Source: Streptomyces solicavernae | GTDB taxonomy: Bacteria; Actinomycetota; Actinomycetes; Streptomycetales; Streptomycetaceae | Direction: 5' to 3' | NCBI RefSeq assembly: GCF_029968095.1 | Contig: NZ_JASCIR010000006.1 | Coordinates: 186,001 to 250,000 of the forward strand | Length of the DNA: 64,000 nt | Shown here: positions 18,796-29,482 of the stretch, one piece after another | Layout: every line of letters begins with the position of its first letter | Numbering within the stretch: the stretch's first letter is position 1 | Notes under the pieces: model-generated | What the model was told of the DNA's origin: nothing | Databases searched by the model: none | Seen by the model: only the letters and a program-made list of their open reading frames with translations | Translations under genes and position numbers: made by a program

Positions 18796-18852
18796 CACTC
18801 CGCCCCTTCCCGAAGCGCCGCAGGCTTTCGGGAAGGGGCGGGGAGGGGAAAA
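18796..18852 (+). terminator. Strong hairpin after the gal operon, Streptomyces intergenic element
   Basis: Fifteen-base perfect arms at 18800-18814 and 18827-18841 (CCGCCCCTTCCCGAA paired with its complement), with a GCGCCGCAGGC-type loop, followed by an A-rich run at 18849-18854. The same core (GAAGCGCCGCAGGCTTTCGG) recurs at 43775-43800 upstream of mfd, so it belongs to a dispersed element family. Confidence 0.8.
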
Positions 18853-19116
18853 AACCGCAACTGCCCTTCCACCCCCCGCTCCCCGCCGTACTCTGATGCA
18901 CAGCACCGGTGGGGGCCGGTGCCGATCAGGGGGCGAGACAGCCGGGTGCGGCACCCGGAGTGGGGGTAGCAGTCAGAGCACGGCGGCGGCCGTGCCGACC
19001 CGCACCCGGGCGCCGTACCCGTGCCGATGGCACCGATGTCCGTCTCCCGCTGTCCGTCTCCCGCCGGGGGGCGGGGAGCCGACGCGCTCCCCGGAACACG
19101 AGCCTGGGGGTATCAC
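18853..19116 (+). promoter_or_regulatory. Leader of the LuxR regulator with two small hairpins
   Basis: Together with the preceding hairpin this makes a 329-base gap. It contains GCACCGG-N6-CCGGTGC (18903-18922) and a tight CCGGGTG-CGG-CACCCGG repeat at about 18942-18958. No open frame with coding character was seen. These could be part of a 5' leader or binding sites. Confidence 0.35.
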
Positions 19117-19893
19117 GTGGTCCGCATCCGGGTCCTGGTCGTCGACGACCACCGCATCTTCGCCGAGTCGCTGGCGGCAGCGCTCGCGGCCGAGCCCGAC
19201 GTCGAGGTGGCGGCCGCGGGCAGCGGCCCCGCCGCCCTGCGCTGCCTGGAGCGCGGCCTCGCCGAAGGCCGCGGCTTCGACGTCCTGCTCGTCGACGCGG
19301 ACCTGGGCGACGGCGTACGAGCCGTGCGGGCCGCGCCCCCGCCCGAGAACGAGAGCCCCGCCGACGGCATCTCCCTGGTCGCGGCCGTGCGTTCGGCACA
19401 CCCCACGGTCCGTACCGTCGCACTCGCCGAGAAGGACGACCCGCGCCGCGCGGCGCACGCGCTGCAGGCCGGGGCCTCCGGCTGGGTCGCCAAGGAGTGC
19501 TCGCTGTCCCGGCTGCTCACCGTCGTCCGCGGCGTGCTGCGCGACGAGACGCATCTGCCGCCCGCGCTGCTGACCGGCGTACTGCGCGAACTCACCGCGG
19601 CCCGCAAGCACCGCACCGAGAGCGAGCAGCTCGTGGAGTCCCTGACACCGCGTGAGCGGGAAGTGCTGCGCTGCATGGTGGCGGGCCTGGGGCGCAAAGC
19701 GGTGGCCGAGCGCCTCTTCCTGTCCCCGCACACCGTCCGGACGCACATGCAGAACGTCCTGGGGAAGCTCGGCGTCCACTCCACCCTCGCCGCCGTCGCG
19801 CTCGCCCGGCGCGCGGGGGTGGGCCCGGCCGAACTCGACCCAGGACAGGCCCTAGCCGGGGATGTTGTCGAACGGGGCGGTCAACTGGCGTAG
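19117..19893 (+). CDS. LuxR-family response regulator
   Basis: A 258-residue two-domain regulator. Receiver: VRIRVLVVDDHRIFAESL with the acidic pair and FDVLLVDADLGDG with the phospho-acceptor Asp at about 58; there is a 15-residue insertion (PPPENESPADG) before the next helix. The LuxR HTH is SLTPREREVLRCMVAGL, then AERLFLSPHTVRTHMQNV (~205). The GTG at 19117 is chosen because GGGGG lies 7 bases upstream and the receiver begins there; in-frame upstream starts would add a low-complexity leader. No sensor kinase is adjacent. The 3' end overlaps the convergent tamR stop region by 42 bases. Confidence 0.85.
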   Translation: MVRIRVLVVDDHRIFAESLAAALAAEPDVEVAAAGSGPAALRCLERGLAEGRGFDVLLVDADLGDGVRAVRAAPPPENESPADGISLVAAVRSAHPTVRTVALAEKDDPRRAAHALQAGASGWVAKECSLSRLLTVVRGVLRDETHLPPALLTGVLRELTAARKHRTESEQLVESLTPREREVLRCMVAGLGRKAVAERLFLSPHTVRTHMQNVLGKLGVHSTLAAVALARRAGVGPAELDPGQALAGDVVERGGQLA

Positions 19894-20349
19894 CAGTCCG
19901 GCCAGTTCACCCCGCTGCGTACGCGACAGCTCCGCGAGGATCGCCCGCTCCTGGTCGAGCAGTCCGGCCAGCGCCTGGTCGGCCCGGTCCCGGCCCTCGG
20001 GCGTGAGCCGGACGAGCACGCCGCGCCGGTCGCTGGGGTCCGGAAGCCGTTCCACCAGGCCCTTCTTGGCGAGCCTGTCGATGCGGTTGGTCATCGTGCC
20101 GGAGGTGACGAGGGTCTGCGTGAGCAGCTGCCCGGGCGAGAGCTGGTACGGGGCGCCCGCGCGGCGCAGCGACGTGAGAACGTCGAACTCCCAGGGCTCC
20201 AGGTTGTGCTCGGAGAAGGCAAGCCGACGGGCCCGGTCGAGATGGCGGGCGAGTCTGCTCACCCGGCTCAGCACCTCAAGCGGTTCCACGTCCAGGTCGG
20301 GGCGTTCTCTGCGCCACGCCGCGACCAGCCGGTCGACCTCGTCCTCCAT
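19852..20349 (-). CDS. tamR: MarR-family repressor, TamR-like
   Basis: A 165-residue winged-helix regulator: MEDEVDRLVAAWRRERPDLD, the dimer helices, FDVLTSLRRAGAPYQLSPGQLL, the recognition helix VTSGTMTNRIDRLAKKGLVER (~85) and the wing DPSDRRGVLVRLT. It is divergent from a trans-aconitate methyltransferase gene. In Streptomyces coelicolor a MarR protein in this arrangement, TamR, controls tam and citric-acid-cycle genes and responds to citrate and related acids. An 18-base palindrome lies between the genes. Gene identity rests on this arrangement plus the operator. Confidence 0.88.
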   Translation of the reverse strand: MEDEVDRLVAAWRRERPDLDVEPLEVLSRVSRLARHLDRARRLAFSEHNLEPWEFDVLTSLRRAGAPYQLSPGQLLTQTLVTSGTMTNRIDRLAKKGLVERLPDPSDRRGVLVRLTPEGRDRADQALAGLLDQERAILAELSRTQRGELAGLLRQLTAPFDNIPG

Positions 20350-20382
20350 GGCGATCAGTGTAAGGGGTCCCTCGACGTGAAG

Positions 20383-20400
20383 TCTCTTGACGTCGAGAGA
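20383..20400. promoter_or_regulatory. TamR-type operator palindrome
   Basis: TCTCTTGACGTCGAGAGA is an 18-base palindrome with one mismatched pair, centred on GACGTC. It lies 34 bases from the tamR start and about 81 bases from the tam start. The form matches the TCTTGA-N-TCGAGA sites used by TamR/MarR proteins. A half-site-like TCGACGT precedes it at about 20372. Confidence 0.75.
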
Positions 20401-20480
20401 TATTCCGGCTTCGCTGTGGGCATCGTCGCGAAGCAAGTGCCTTCCGGATCTGCACCGCGTACCTGGCAGGGAGCTCGAAC

Positions 20481-21305
20481 ATGCATTCCGCACCAACCTG
20501 GGACCCGCAACAGTACCTCCGCCACACCAGCCACCGGACCCGCCCCTTCCTTGATCTGCTCGCGCGCCTACCGGAGTTGCCCACCGCCGGGCCCGACGAG
20601 CCGCCGCGCATCGCCGACCTGGGCTGCGGCCCCGGCAACGTCACCGCCCTGCTCGCCGACCGCTGGCCCACCGCCCACATCACCGGCTTCGACAGCTCCC
20701 CGGAGATGCTGGCCAAGGCGGCCGACCACGCCGGCCCCACCCCGGGCGGCGGCCGCCTCGACTTCAAACCGGCCGACGCCACCCACTGGACCCCCGACGA
20801 AACCTTCGACCTGATCGTCTCCAACGCCGCGCTCCAGTGGGTGCCCAACCACCCCGAGTCCTTCCCTGCCTGGATCGACGCGCTCCGCCCCGGCGGCACC
20901 CTCGCCTTCCAGGTCCCCGGCAACTTCACCTCGCCCAGCCACGCCCTGCTCGGCGAACTCTGCGACACCCCGCAGTGGCGCGACCGGCTCGGCGACCACG
21001 GCCGCCGCTTCGTCCACATACTCGACCCCGCCGACTACCTGATCCGCCTCACCGACCTCGGCTGCGAGGCCGACGCCTGGGAGACCACGTACTCCCAGCT
21101 CCTGCAGGGCGAGGACCCCGTGCTCGACTGGGTCAAGGGCACCGCCCTGCGCCCCGTCCTCACCGAACTCGCCGACGACCCGGCCGCCGCCGCGGACTTC
21201 CTCGCCGAATACCGCGACCTGCTCCGCAAGGCCTACCCGCCGGGCCCGCACGGCACCGTCTTCCCGTTCCGCCGCATCTTCGCGCTCGCCGTCAAGACGG
21301 GCTGA
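20481..21305 (+). CDS. tam: Trans-aconitate 2-methyltransferase Tam
   Basis: A 274-residue SAM-dependent methyltransferase: WDPQQYLRHTSHRTRPFLDLL at the start, motif I IADLGCGPGNVT (~51), FDSSPEMLAKA with the acidic ribose ligand, and FDLIVSNAALQWVPNH (~113), which is characteristic of Tam. C-terminal WVKGTALRP and FPFRRIFALA also match that family. It methylates trans-aconitate, the toxic aconitase by-product. Controlled with tamR from the shared palindrome. The ATG at 20481 follows CAGGGAGC at a good distance. Confidence 0.92.
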   Translation: MHSAPTWDPQQYLRHTSHRTRPFLDLLARLPELPTAGPDEPPRIADLGCGPGNVTALLADRWPTAHITGFDSSPEMLAKAADHAGPTPGGGRLDFKPADATHWTPDETFDLIVSNAALQWVPNHPESFPAWIDALRPGGTLAFQVPGNFTSPSHALLGELCDTPQWRDRLGDHGRRFVHILDPADYLIRLTDLGCEADAWETTYSQLLQGEDPVLDWVKGTALRPVLTELADDPAAAADFLAEYRDLLRKAYPPGPHGTVFPFRRIFALAVKTG

Positions 21306-21385
21306 GGCAGCCGTAAGCGGTCATCGGCACCCGTACGACGACGGGCCCGGCAGCAACCGCCGCCGGGCCCGTCCTCGTGCACACG

Positions 21386-22087
21386 TCAGTTCTTGCGATG
21401 CCCTATCAGCCGCGGCTTGGCCTCAAGCCCGTCCAGGCCGTGCCACGCCAGATTCACCAGATGCGCCGCCACCTCGGCCTTCTTCGGCTTACGGGCGTCC
21501 AGCCACCACTGACCCGTCAGCGCGACCATCCCCACCAGCGCCTGCGCGTACAGCGGCGCCAGCTTCGGGTCAAAGCCGCGGGCCTTGAACTCCCGGCCCA
21601 GGATGTCCTCCACCTGCGTCGCGATATCCGAGATCAGCGACGCGAAGGAACCCGTCGACTGCGGAATGGGGGAGTCGCGGACCAGGATCCGGAAACCGTC
21701 CGTGTACTCCTCGATGTAGTCGAGGAGCGCGAACGCGGCCTGCTCGCACAGCTCCCGCGGATGCCCCGCCGTCAGCGACCCCGTCACCATGTCGAGGAGC
21801 TGCCGCATCTCCCGGTCCACGACGACCGCGTACAGGCCCTCCTTGCCGCCGAAGTGCTCGTACACCACCGGCTTGGACACCCCCGCCTTCGCGGCGATCT
21901 CCTCCACCGACGTGCCCTCGAAACCCTTCGCGGCGAACAGCGTGCGGCCGATCTCCAGAAGCTGCTGGCGCCGCTCGGCCCCCGTCATCCGCGTACGCCG
22001 CCCGCGCCGGGCCTTCTCGGGCCGGTCACTGTTCGTGCTGTTCGGGGTGCGCGGGGTGCTTGAGTCGGTGGCCACGCCCTCCATCAT
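21386..22087 (-). CDS. TetR-family transcriptional regulator
   Basis: A 233-residue regulator. After a disordered Ser/Arg-rich head, the HTH runs ERRQQLLEIGRTLFAAKGFEGTSVEEIAAKAGVSKPVVYEHFGGKEGLYAVVV (~40-90), a clear TetR_N domain. The ligand domain has LARSP-like LVRDSPIPQSTGSFASLI. It is downstream of and codirectional with the desaturase gene, 46 bases apart, so probably in one transcript and acting on the desaturase promoter palindromes. A role in fatty-acid unsaturation control is an inference from this position. Alternative starts downstream (MTGAERRQQ) would drop the head only. Confidence 0.9.
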   Translation of the reverse strand: MMEGVATDSSTPRTPNSTNSDRPEKARRGRRTRMTGAERRQQLLEIGRTLFAAKGFEGTSVEEIAAKAGVSKPVVYEHFGGKEGLYAVVVDREMRQLLDMVTGSLTAGHPRELCEQAAFALLDYIEEYTDGFRILVRDSPIPQSTGSFASLISDIATQVEDILGREFKARGFDPKLAPLYAQALVGMVALTGQWWLDARKPKKAEVAAHLVNLAWHGLDGLEAKPRLIGHRKN

Positions 22088-22133
22088 GCCGTGTCCGGCC
22101 CGGCCCGAAGGAAACGGCCTGGCTGGGCCCTGC

Positions 22134-23135
22134 CTAGGCAGCGTCCGCCACCTGCGGCTTGCGCCGGGAGTCGATCCGCGACTGCGACGGCCAGCGCACG
22201 TCCCGCGCCCAGCCGAGCAGCTCGAACCAGCGGATCAGCCGCGCCGACGAGTCCAGCTGCCCGCGCATCACCCCGTGCCGCGCCGACGTCGGGTCCGCGT
22301 GGTGCAGGTTGTGCCAGGACTCACCGCAGGACAGGACCGCCAGCCACCACACGTTCCCGGAACGGTCACGCGACTTGAACGGCCGCTTGCCGACCGCGTG
22401 ACAGATCGAGTTGATCGACCACGTCACGTGATGCAGCAGCGCCACCCGTACGAGAGAACCCCAGAAGAACGCCGTGAACGCGCCCCACCACGACATCGTC
22501 ACCAGGCCGCCCACCAGCGGCGGGATCGCCAGCGACACCACCGTCCAGAGGACAAACTGCCGCGAGATCAGACGGAGCGCCGGGTCCTTGACCAGATCCG
22601 GGGCGTACTTCTCCTGCGGCGTCTGCTCCTCGTCGAACATCCAGCCGATGTGCGCCCACCACAGGCCCTTCATCAGCGCCGGAATCGTCTCCCCGAACCG
22701 CCACGGCGAGTGCGGATCACCCTCCGCGTCGGAGAACTTGTGGTGCTTGCGGTGATCCGCCACCCACCGCACCAGCGGCCCCTCCACCGCCAGCGAACCC
22801 GCCACCGCGAGCGCGATCCTGAGCGGCCGCTTCGCCTTGAACGAACCGTGCGTGAAGTAGCGGTGGAAGCCGATCGTGATGCCGTGGCAGCCCAGGTAGT
22901 ACATGAAGACGAGCAGACCCAGATCCAGCCAGCTCACCCCCCACCCCCAGGCCAGCGGCACCGCCGCGAGCAGTGCGAGGAACGGAACCGTGATGAAGAG
23001 CAGCAGAGTGATCTGTTCGAGTGAACGCTTCTGCTCACCGCCGAGCGTGGCGGACGGCAGCTCCGCCGCGCCGCCCTGTTTCCGCTGAGCGGAATCCTTC
23101 CGGGCATCGTCGATCACTTCGGACCTCGTGGTCAT
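22134..23135 (-). CDS. Acyl-CoA/fatty acid delta-9-type desaturase
   Basis: A 333-residue membrane di-iron enzyme. The three histidine boxes are HRYFTH (~90), HRKHH (~127) and HNLHH (~273), with the usual spacing and extra His in ITIGFHR and ALLHHVTW. Four hydrophobic segments pair around residues 43-85 and 180-225. It introduces a double bond into fatty-acyl chains using O2 and electrons from a redox partner, which is not encoded nearby. Promoter palindromes at 23236-23265 and the following TetR gene suggest control by fatty-acid status. Confidence 0.93.
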   Translation of the reverse strand: MTTRSEVIDDARKDSAQRKQGGAAELPSATLGGEQKRSLEQITLLLFITVPFLALLAAVPLAWGWGVSWLDLGLLVFMYYLGCHGITIGFHRYFTHGSFKAKRPLRIALAVAGSLAVEGPLVRWVADHRKHHKFSDAEGDPHSPWRFGETIPALMKGLWWAHIGWMFDEEQTPQEKYAPDLVKDPALRLISRQFVLWTVVSLAIPPLVGGLVTMSWWGAFTAFFWGSLVRVALLHHVTWSINSICHAVGKRPFKSRDRSGNVWWLAVLSCGESWHNLHHADPTSARHGVMRGQLDSSARLIRWFELLGWARDVRWPSQSRIDSRRKPQVADAA

Positions 23136-23464
23136 GGGGAGTCCCCTGGGGGGTCGAGGGTTTTCGGCAGGTGCGCCGGGTCACGGGAATTCCTGCGGTC
23201 CTGCCGCCGGCCTCGCGCGGTCTTCCCGCGCAGTTCCTACGGCTGCGTAACCTACGGCATCGTAAGTATGGCAGCGCTCGCCCCGGCCACAAGTGGCCAC
23301 GGACGGGCCCCGCCGGACCGCGACCTATCCTGGTGACGTCGGACAGCGTGGTCCGCTCTGAGTCTTCCCCGTGATCCGGAGATCCAGCTCGGGTCTTCTG
23401 CGGATTACGGAGTTCCCTCAGTTTTCCTCCAGATACGAGCTCAACACTGCAAGGAGCCGCACCT
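23136..23464. promoter_or_regulatory. Divergent desaturase/ppc promoter region
   Basis: A 329-base gap between divergent genes. The desaturase side carries the tandem palindromes at 23236-23265. The ppc side includes an AAGGAGC ribosome site just before the GTG start at 23465. No coding frame of typical composition was seen in the gap. Confidence 0.6.
23236..23265. promoter_or_regulatory. Tandem TetR-type operator repeats in the desaturase promoter
   Basis: Two adjacent 15-base units, CCTACGGCTGCGTAA and CCTACGGCATCGTAA, differing at two positions. Each holds the palindrome TACG-N4-CGTA. They sit about 100 bases upstream of the desaturase start and are likely bound by the co-encoded TetR protein as two dimers. 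Confidence 0.65.
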
Positions 23465-26218
<2,754 letters not shown>

Positions 26219-26241
26219 CACCGACCCGTACGCACACCGGA

Positions 26242-26291
26242 AACGCCCGTGCCGGGCAACGCACTTGACCGCGTTGCCCGGCACGGGCGTT
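26242..26291 (+). terminator. Perfect 21-bp hairpin terminator of ppc
   Basis: Arms at 26242-26262 and 26271-26291 are exact complements, with an 8-base loop ACTTGACC. It starts 23 bases after the ppc stop and can also serve the convergent membrane-protein gene. It is among the strongest hairpins in the window. Confidence 0.9.
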
Positions 26292-26292
26292 C

Positions 26293-26362
26293 GTACGAGC
26301 AGAACCGTTCCTACGACCAGAACCGTTCGTAAACGACCAGAACCGTTTCGTACGACCAGAAC
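26293..26362. repeat. Imperfect tandem repeat between ppc terminator and convergent gene
   Basis: About 3.6 copies of an 18-21 base unit of the form TACGACCAGAACCGTTCG, with small length changes between copies. It fills the space between the ppc hairpin and the stop of the membrane protein gene on the other strand. Confidence 0.8.
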
Positions 26363-26838
26363 TACAACGTCGCGAACGAAGCCACCAGCAACAAGCCCCC
26401 CGTCAACCCCACACCCCACGCCAACCGCGCCGACCGCAGACCACCCCCGAGCACCACCGCCGCCAACAGCAGCGCACCGCCCAACGGCACCCACGCATGC
26501 AGAAAACCCGGACCCCCCGTCCGTACGACCTCATCCGTGCCCGGCTTCACCGCCACCGGCACCCGCGCACCCTTGTGCTCACCGATCGACCGGTCGATCA
26601 CCACCGACCCCCGCGGTTTCCCCTCCGGATCCGCCGGCGCGAACGACCCCGTACACGCCTCACCCTCACACCGCGCGACCGTCAACGTGCCCTGCTCACG
26701 GTCCTGGGAGAACACCACGTGCTGCGCCGTCGCCCAGGACGTCCACACCCCCGCCACCAGCAACAACAGCGCAAGCAGGACAGACCCGGCACGCCGACCG
26801 AACAACAGCAGACCCGGCTGGGCAGTAGCGGCAGACAT
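26362..26838 (-). CDS. Small membrane protein, function unknown
   Basis: A 158-residue protein with three hydrophobic segments (about 16-36, 114-134 and 136-155). Between the first and second lies an extracytoplasmic-looking loop with a CEGEACTG Cys pair, followed by RGSVVIDRSIGEHKGARVPVAV. The pattern of a helix, a beta-rich loop and further helices is common in uncharacterised actinobacterial envelope proteins. It ends in the tandem repeat region. It is upstream-adjacent to pth only by orientation. No function can be given. Confidence 0.65.
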   Translation of the reverse strand: MSAATAQPGLLLFGRRAGSVLLALLLLVAGVWTSWATAQHVVFSQDREQGTLTVARCEGEACTGSFAPADPEGKPRGSVVIDRSIGEHKGARVPVAVKPGTDEVVRTGGPGFLHAWVPLGGALLLAAVVLGGGLRSARLAWGVGLTGGLLLVASFATL

Positions 26839-26893
26839 GGCCGAAATCCTTGGCCAACAATGAGCCCTCGGTCAAGCTCGGGCCCACCCCGAC

Positions 26894-27490
26894 CTACGAG
26901 TTGTACGTACCCTGCGCCCGCTCAAGACCCTCCGCGACCAGCGCCTCCACCGCATCCGCCGCCCGGTCCACGAAATAGTCGAGCTCCTTGCGCTCCGCCC
27001 CCGAAAAATCCTTCAGCACGAAGTCCGCCACCGGCATCCGCCCCGGCGGCCGCCCGATCCCGAACCGCACCCGGTGATAATCCGCACCCATCGCCTTCGT
27101 CATCGACTTCAGCCCGTTGTGCCCGTTGTCCCCGCCGCCCAGCTTCAGTCGCAGCACACCGAAATCGATGTCCAACTCGTCATGCACTGCCACGATGTTC
27201 GCCGTCGGCACCTTGTAGAAATCCCGCAGCGCCGTCACCGGCCCACCCGACAGATTCATGTACGACATCGGCTTCGCCAACACCACCCGCCGGCTCGCCG
27301 GACCCGGCGGACCCACCCGGCCCTCCACCACCTGCGCCTGCGCCTTCCCGTGCCGCTTGAAGCCGCCGCCCATCCGCTGCGCGAGGAGATCCACCACCAT
27401 GAACCCGACATTGTGGCGATTGGCCGCATACCCCGGCCCCGGATTGCCCAGGCCGGCGATCAGCCAGGGCGCGTTCGCATCGGTCGTCAT
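26894..27490 (-). CDS. pth: Peptidyl-tRNA hydrolase
   Basis: A 198-residue enzyme that releases peptides from drop-off peptidyl-tRNAs. Motifs: [19 protein letters not shown] with the catalytic His26, [19 protein letters not shown] with the catalytic Asp, and [13 protein letters not shown] followed by [11 protein letters not shown]. This is a complete Pth. It lies downstream of rplY in the glmU-prs-rplY-pth order conserved in actinobacteria, separated from it by a hairpin at 27551. Confidence 0.97.
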   Translation of the reverse strand: MTTDANAPWLIAGLGNPGPGYAANRHNVGFMVVDLLAQRMGGGFKRHGKAQAQVVEGRVGPPGPASRRVVLAKPMSYMNLSGGPVTALRDFYKVPTANIVAVHDELDIDFGVLRLKLGGGDNGHNGLKSMTKAMGADYHRVRFGIGRPPGRMPVADFVLKDFSGAERKELDYFVDRAADAVEALVAEGLERAQGTYNS

Positions 27491-27550
27491 CTCGCAGCTC
27501 TCGTCATCTCGCAGCTCTCGTCATGTCGTACGGCGGACAGAAACGCCCGA

Positions 27551-27585
27551 TGCCGGGCACCGTCGCAGCACGACGGTACCCGGCA
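27551..27585 (-). terminator. Hairpin between rplY and pth
   Basis: Fifteen-base arms (27551-27565 and 27571-27585; TGCCGGGCACCGTCG on the plus strand) pair with one mismatch around a 5-base loop. It follows the rplY stop on the minus strand and may terminate or attenuate transcription before pth. Confidence 0.65.
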
Positions 27586-27601
27586 CCGGAACAACAGCGG
27601 A

Positions 27602-28192
27602 TCAGGCCTCCGCGGCCTCGTCCTCGGCACCCTCGGCCGGGGCCTCCTCGGCCTGCGCGGCCAGGACCTGCAGGACGACAGCGTCCTCCTCGACGGCCAG
27701 CGTCGTGCCCTTCGGCAGCACGATGTCCTTCGCCAGCACCGAAGCACCCGCGTCCAGACCGGCGACCGACACCGTCACGGACTCGGGGATGTGCGTCGCC
27801 TCGGCCTCGACCGGCAGGGAGTTCAGCACGTGCTCAAGCAGGTTGCCACCCGGGGCCAGCTCGCCCTCGGTGTGCACCGGAATCTCGACCTGGACCTTCT
27901 CGCCGCGCTTCACAAGCAGCAGGTCGACGTGCTCCAGAATGCCCTGACGCAGCACGTCACGCTGCACGGCCTTCGGGATGACCAGCTGCGACTTGCCGTC
28001 GATGTCCAGGTTGATCAGGACGTTCGAGGTCTTCAGCGCCATCAGCGTGTCGTGGTGCGGCAGCGCCACGTGCACCGGGGCCTCGCCGTGACCGTAAACC
28101 ACGGCCGGCAGCTTGTCCGCACGACGCAGACGGCGGGCAGCGCCCTTGCCGAACTCGCTACGGACCTCAGCGGAAATCTTGACCTCAGACAT
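27602..28192 (-). CDS. rplY: 50S ribosomal protein L25/general stress protein Ctc
   Basis: A 196-residue two-domain L25/TL5/Ctc protein that binds 5S rRNA. The N-terminal domain has ISAEVRSEFGKGAARRLRRADKLPAVVYGHG, typical of the 5S-binding fold. The C-terminal domain holds HVDLLLVKRGEKVQVEIPV and GNLLEHVLNSLPVEA, and an acidic tail ends EGAEDEAAEA. The start MSEVKIS at 28192 is preferred: on its strand AGGAG lies 8 bases upstream, while the alternative GTG at 28201 overlaps the ribosome site. Confidence 0.95.
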   Translation of the reverse strand: MSEVKISAEVRSEFGKGAARRLRRADKLPAVVYGHGEAPVHVALPHHDTLMALKTSNVLINLDIDGKSQLVIPKAVQRDVLRQGILEHVDLLLVKRGEKVQVEIPVHTEGELAPGGNLLEHVLNSLPVEAEATHIPESVTVSVAGLDAGASVLAKDIVLPKGTTLAVEEDAVVLQVLAAQAEEAPAEGAEDEAAEA

Positions 28193-28287
28193 GCTCTTCA
28201 CTCCTCGTACGGGTGAGAAACGGACAGGTCACCCGGCCACGAACGGCCTGCTACGAAGAGCGCGTCGATAACGGAGCCGCACACAGC

Positions 28288-28344
28288 GGTACGGCCTCCC
28301 TCGCCGAGCAACTTCGACAGCTTACTCGGCGGGAAGGCCGTACC
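28288..28344 (-). terminator. Hairpin between prs and rplY
   Basis: Arms GGTACGGCCT (28288) and AGGCCGTACC (ending 28344) pair fully, and an inner GCCGAG/CTCGGC pair extends the stem beyond a small bulge, around a 16-base loop. It probably separates prs from rplY expression partly or fully. Confidence 0.6.
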
Positions 28345-28406
28345 AGAAATCGATCTACAGCAGCTGCTGCGCTGCTTGCCGCTTACTGCTCCGCGTACTG
28401 CTCCGC

Positions 28407-29381
28407 TTACTGCTCCTCGAAGAGGCTCGTCACCGAACCGTCCTCGAACACCTCACGCAGCGCCCGCGCGATCGTCGGCGCGATCGACAGCACCGTGATC
28501 TTGTCCAGCTCCAACTCGTTCGGCGTCGGCAGCGTGTTCGTGAACACGAACTCACTCACCTTCGAGTTCTTCAGCCGGTCCGCCGCCGGACCCGACAGCA
28601 CACCGTGCGTCGCCGTCACGATGACGTCCTCCGCACCATGCGCGAACAGCGCGTCCGCAGCCGCACAGATCGTGCCACCCGTGTCGATCATGTCGTCGAC
28701 CAGGACACAGACCCGGCCCTTCACGTCACCCACGACCTCGTGGACCGTGACCTGGTTCGCCACGTCCTTGTCACGCCGCTTGTGCACGATCGCGAGCGGC
28801 GCGCCCAGGCGGTCGCACCAGCGGTCCGCCACGCGCACACGGCCGGCGTCCGGAGACACCACCGTCAGCTTGTCCCGGTCCACCTTCGCGCCCACATAGT
28901 CCGCCAGGATCGGCAGCGCGAACAGGTGGTCCACCGGACCGTCGAAGAAGCCCACGATCTGGTCCGTGTGCAGATCGACCGTCACGATCCGGTCCGCACC
29001 CGCCGTCTTCATCAGATCCGCGACCAGCTTCGCCGAGATCGGTTCACGTCCGCGGTGCTTCTTGTCCTGCCGCGCGTAACCGTAGAACGGCACGATCACC
29101 GTGATGCTCCGAGCGGACGCCCGCTTCAACGCATCGATCATGATCAGCTGTTCCATGATCCACTTATTGATCGGAGCCGTGTGGCTCTGGATCAGAAAGC
29201 AGTCCGCACCACGCGCCGACTCCTGATAGCGGACGTAGATCTCGCCATTGGCGAAATCGAACGCCTTCGTCGGAACGACGCCGATGCCCAACTGGTGGGC
29301 GACCTCCTCGGCCAGCTCGGGGTGGGCGCGGCCGGAGAAGAGCATCAACTTCTTCTCGCCGGTCGTCTTGATCCCGCTCAC
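28407..29381 (-). CDS. prs: Ribose-phosphate diphosphokinase (PRPP synthase)
   Basis: A 324-residue enzyme making PRPP from ribose-5-phosphate and ATP. Motifs: LMLFSGRAHPELAEEVA, FANGEIYVRYQESARG, VIVPFYGYARQDKKHRGREPISAKL (the ATP flexible region), VDLHTDQIVGFFDGPVDHL and the PRPP-binding loop VCVLVDDMIDTGGT (~230). The VSPDAGRVRVADRW segment is the actinobacterial form of the usual VSPDxGG motif. It starts with GTG and follows glmU on the minus strand; UDP-GlcNAc and PRPP supply genes are paired this way in many actinobacteria. Confidence 0.96.
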   Translation of the reverse strand: MSGIKTTGEKKLMLFSGRAHPELAEEVAHQLGIGVVPTKAFDFANGEIYVRYQESARGADCFLIQSHTAPINKWIMEQLIMIDALKRASARSITVIVPFYGYARQDKKHRGREPISAKLVADLMKTAGADRIVTVDLHTDQIVGFFDGPVDHLFALPILADYVGAKVDRDKLTVVSPDAGRVRVADRWCDRLGAPLAIVHKRRDKDVANQVTVHEVVGDVKGRVCVLVDDMIDTGGTICAAADALFAHGAEDVIVTATHGVLSGPAADRLKNSKVSEFVFTNTLPTPNELELDKITVLSIAPTIARALREVFEDGSVTSLFEEQ

Positions 29382-29482
29382 AGCACAGTCTCCTCAGACG
29401 TGTTCATCGCAGCCCTGATTACGAGCCAGCCGAATAACGTGCACCTATCACGGTACGCCGCCTCAGACGCACCTGTTTCCGG

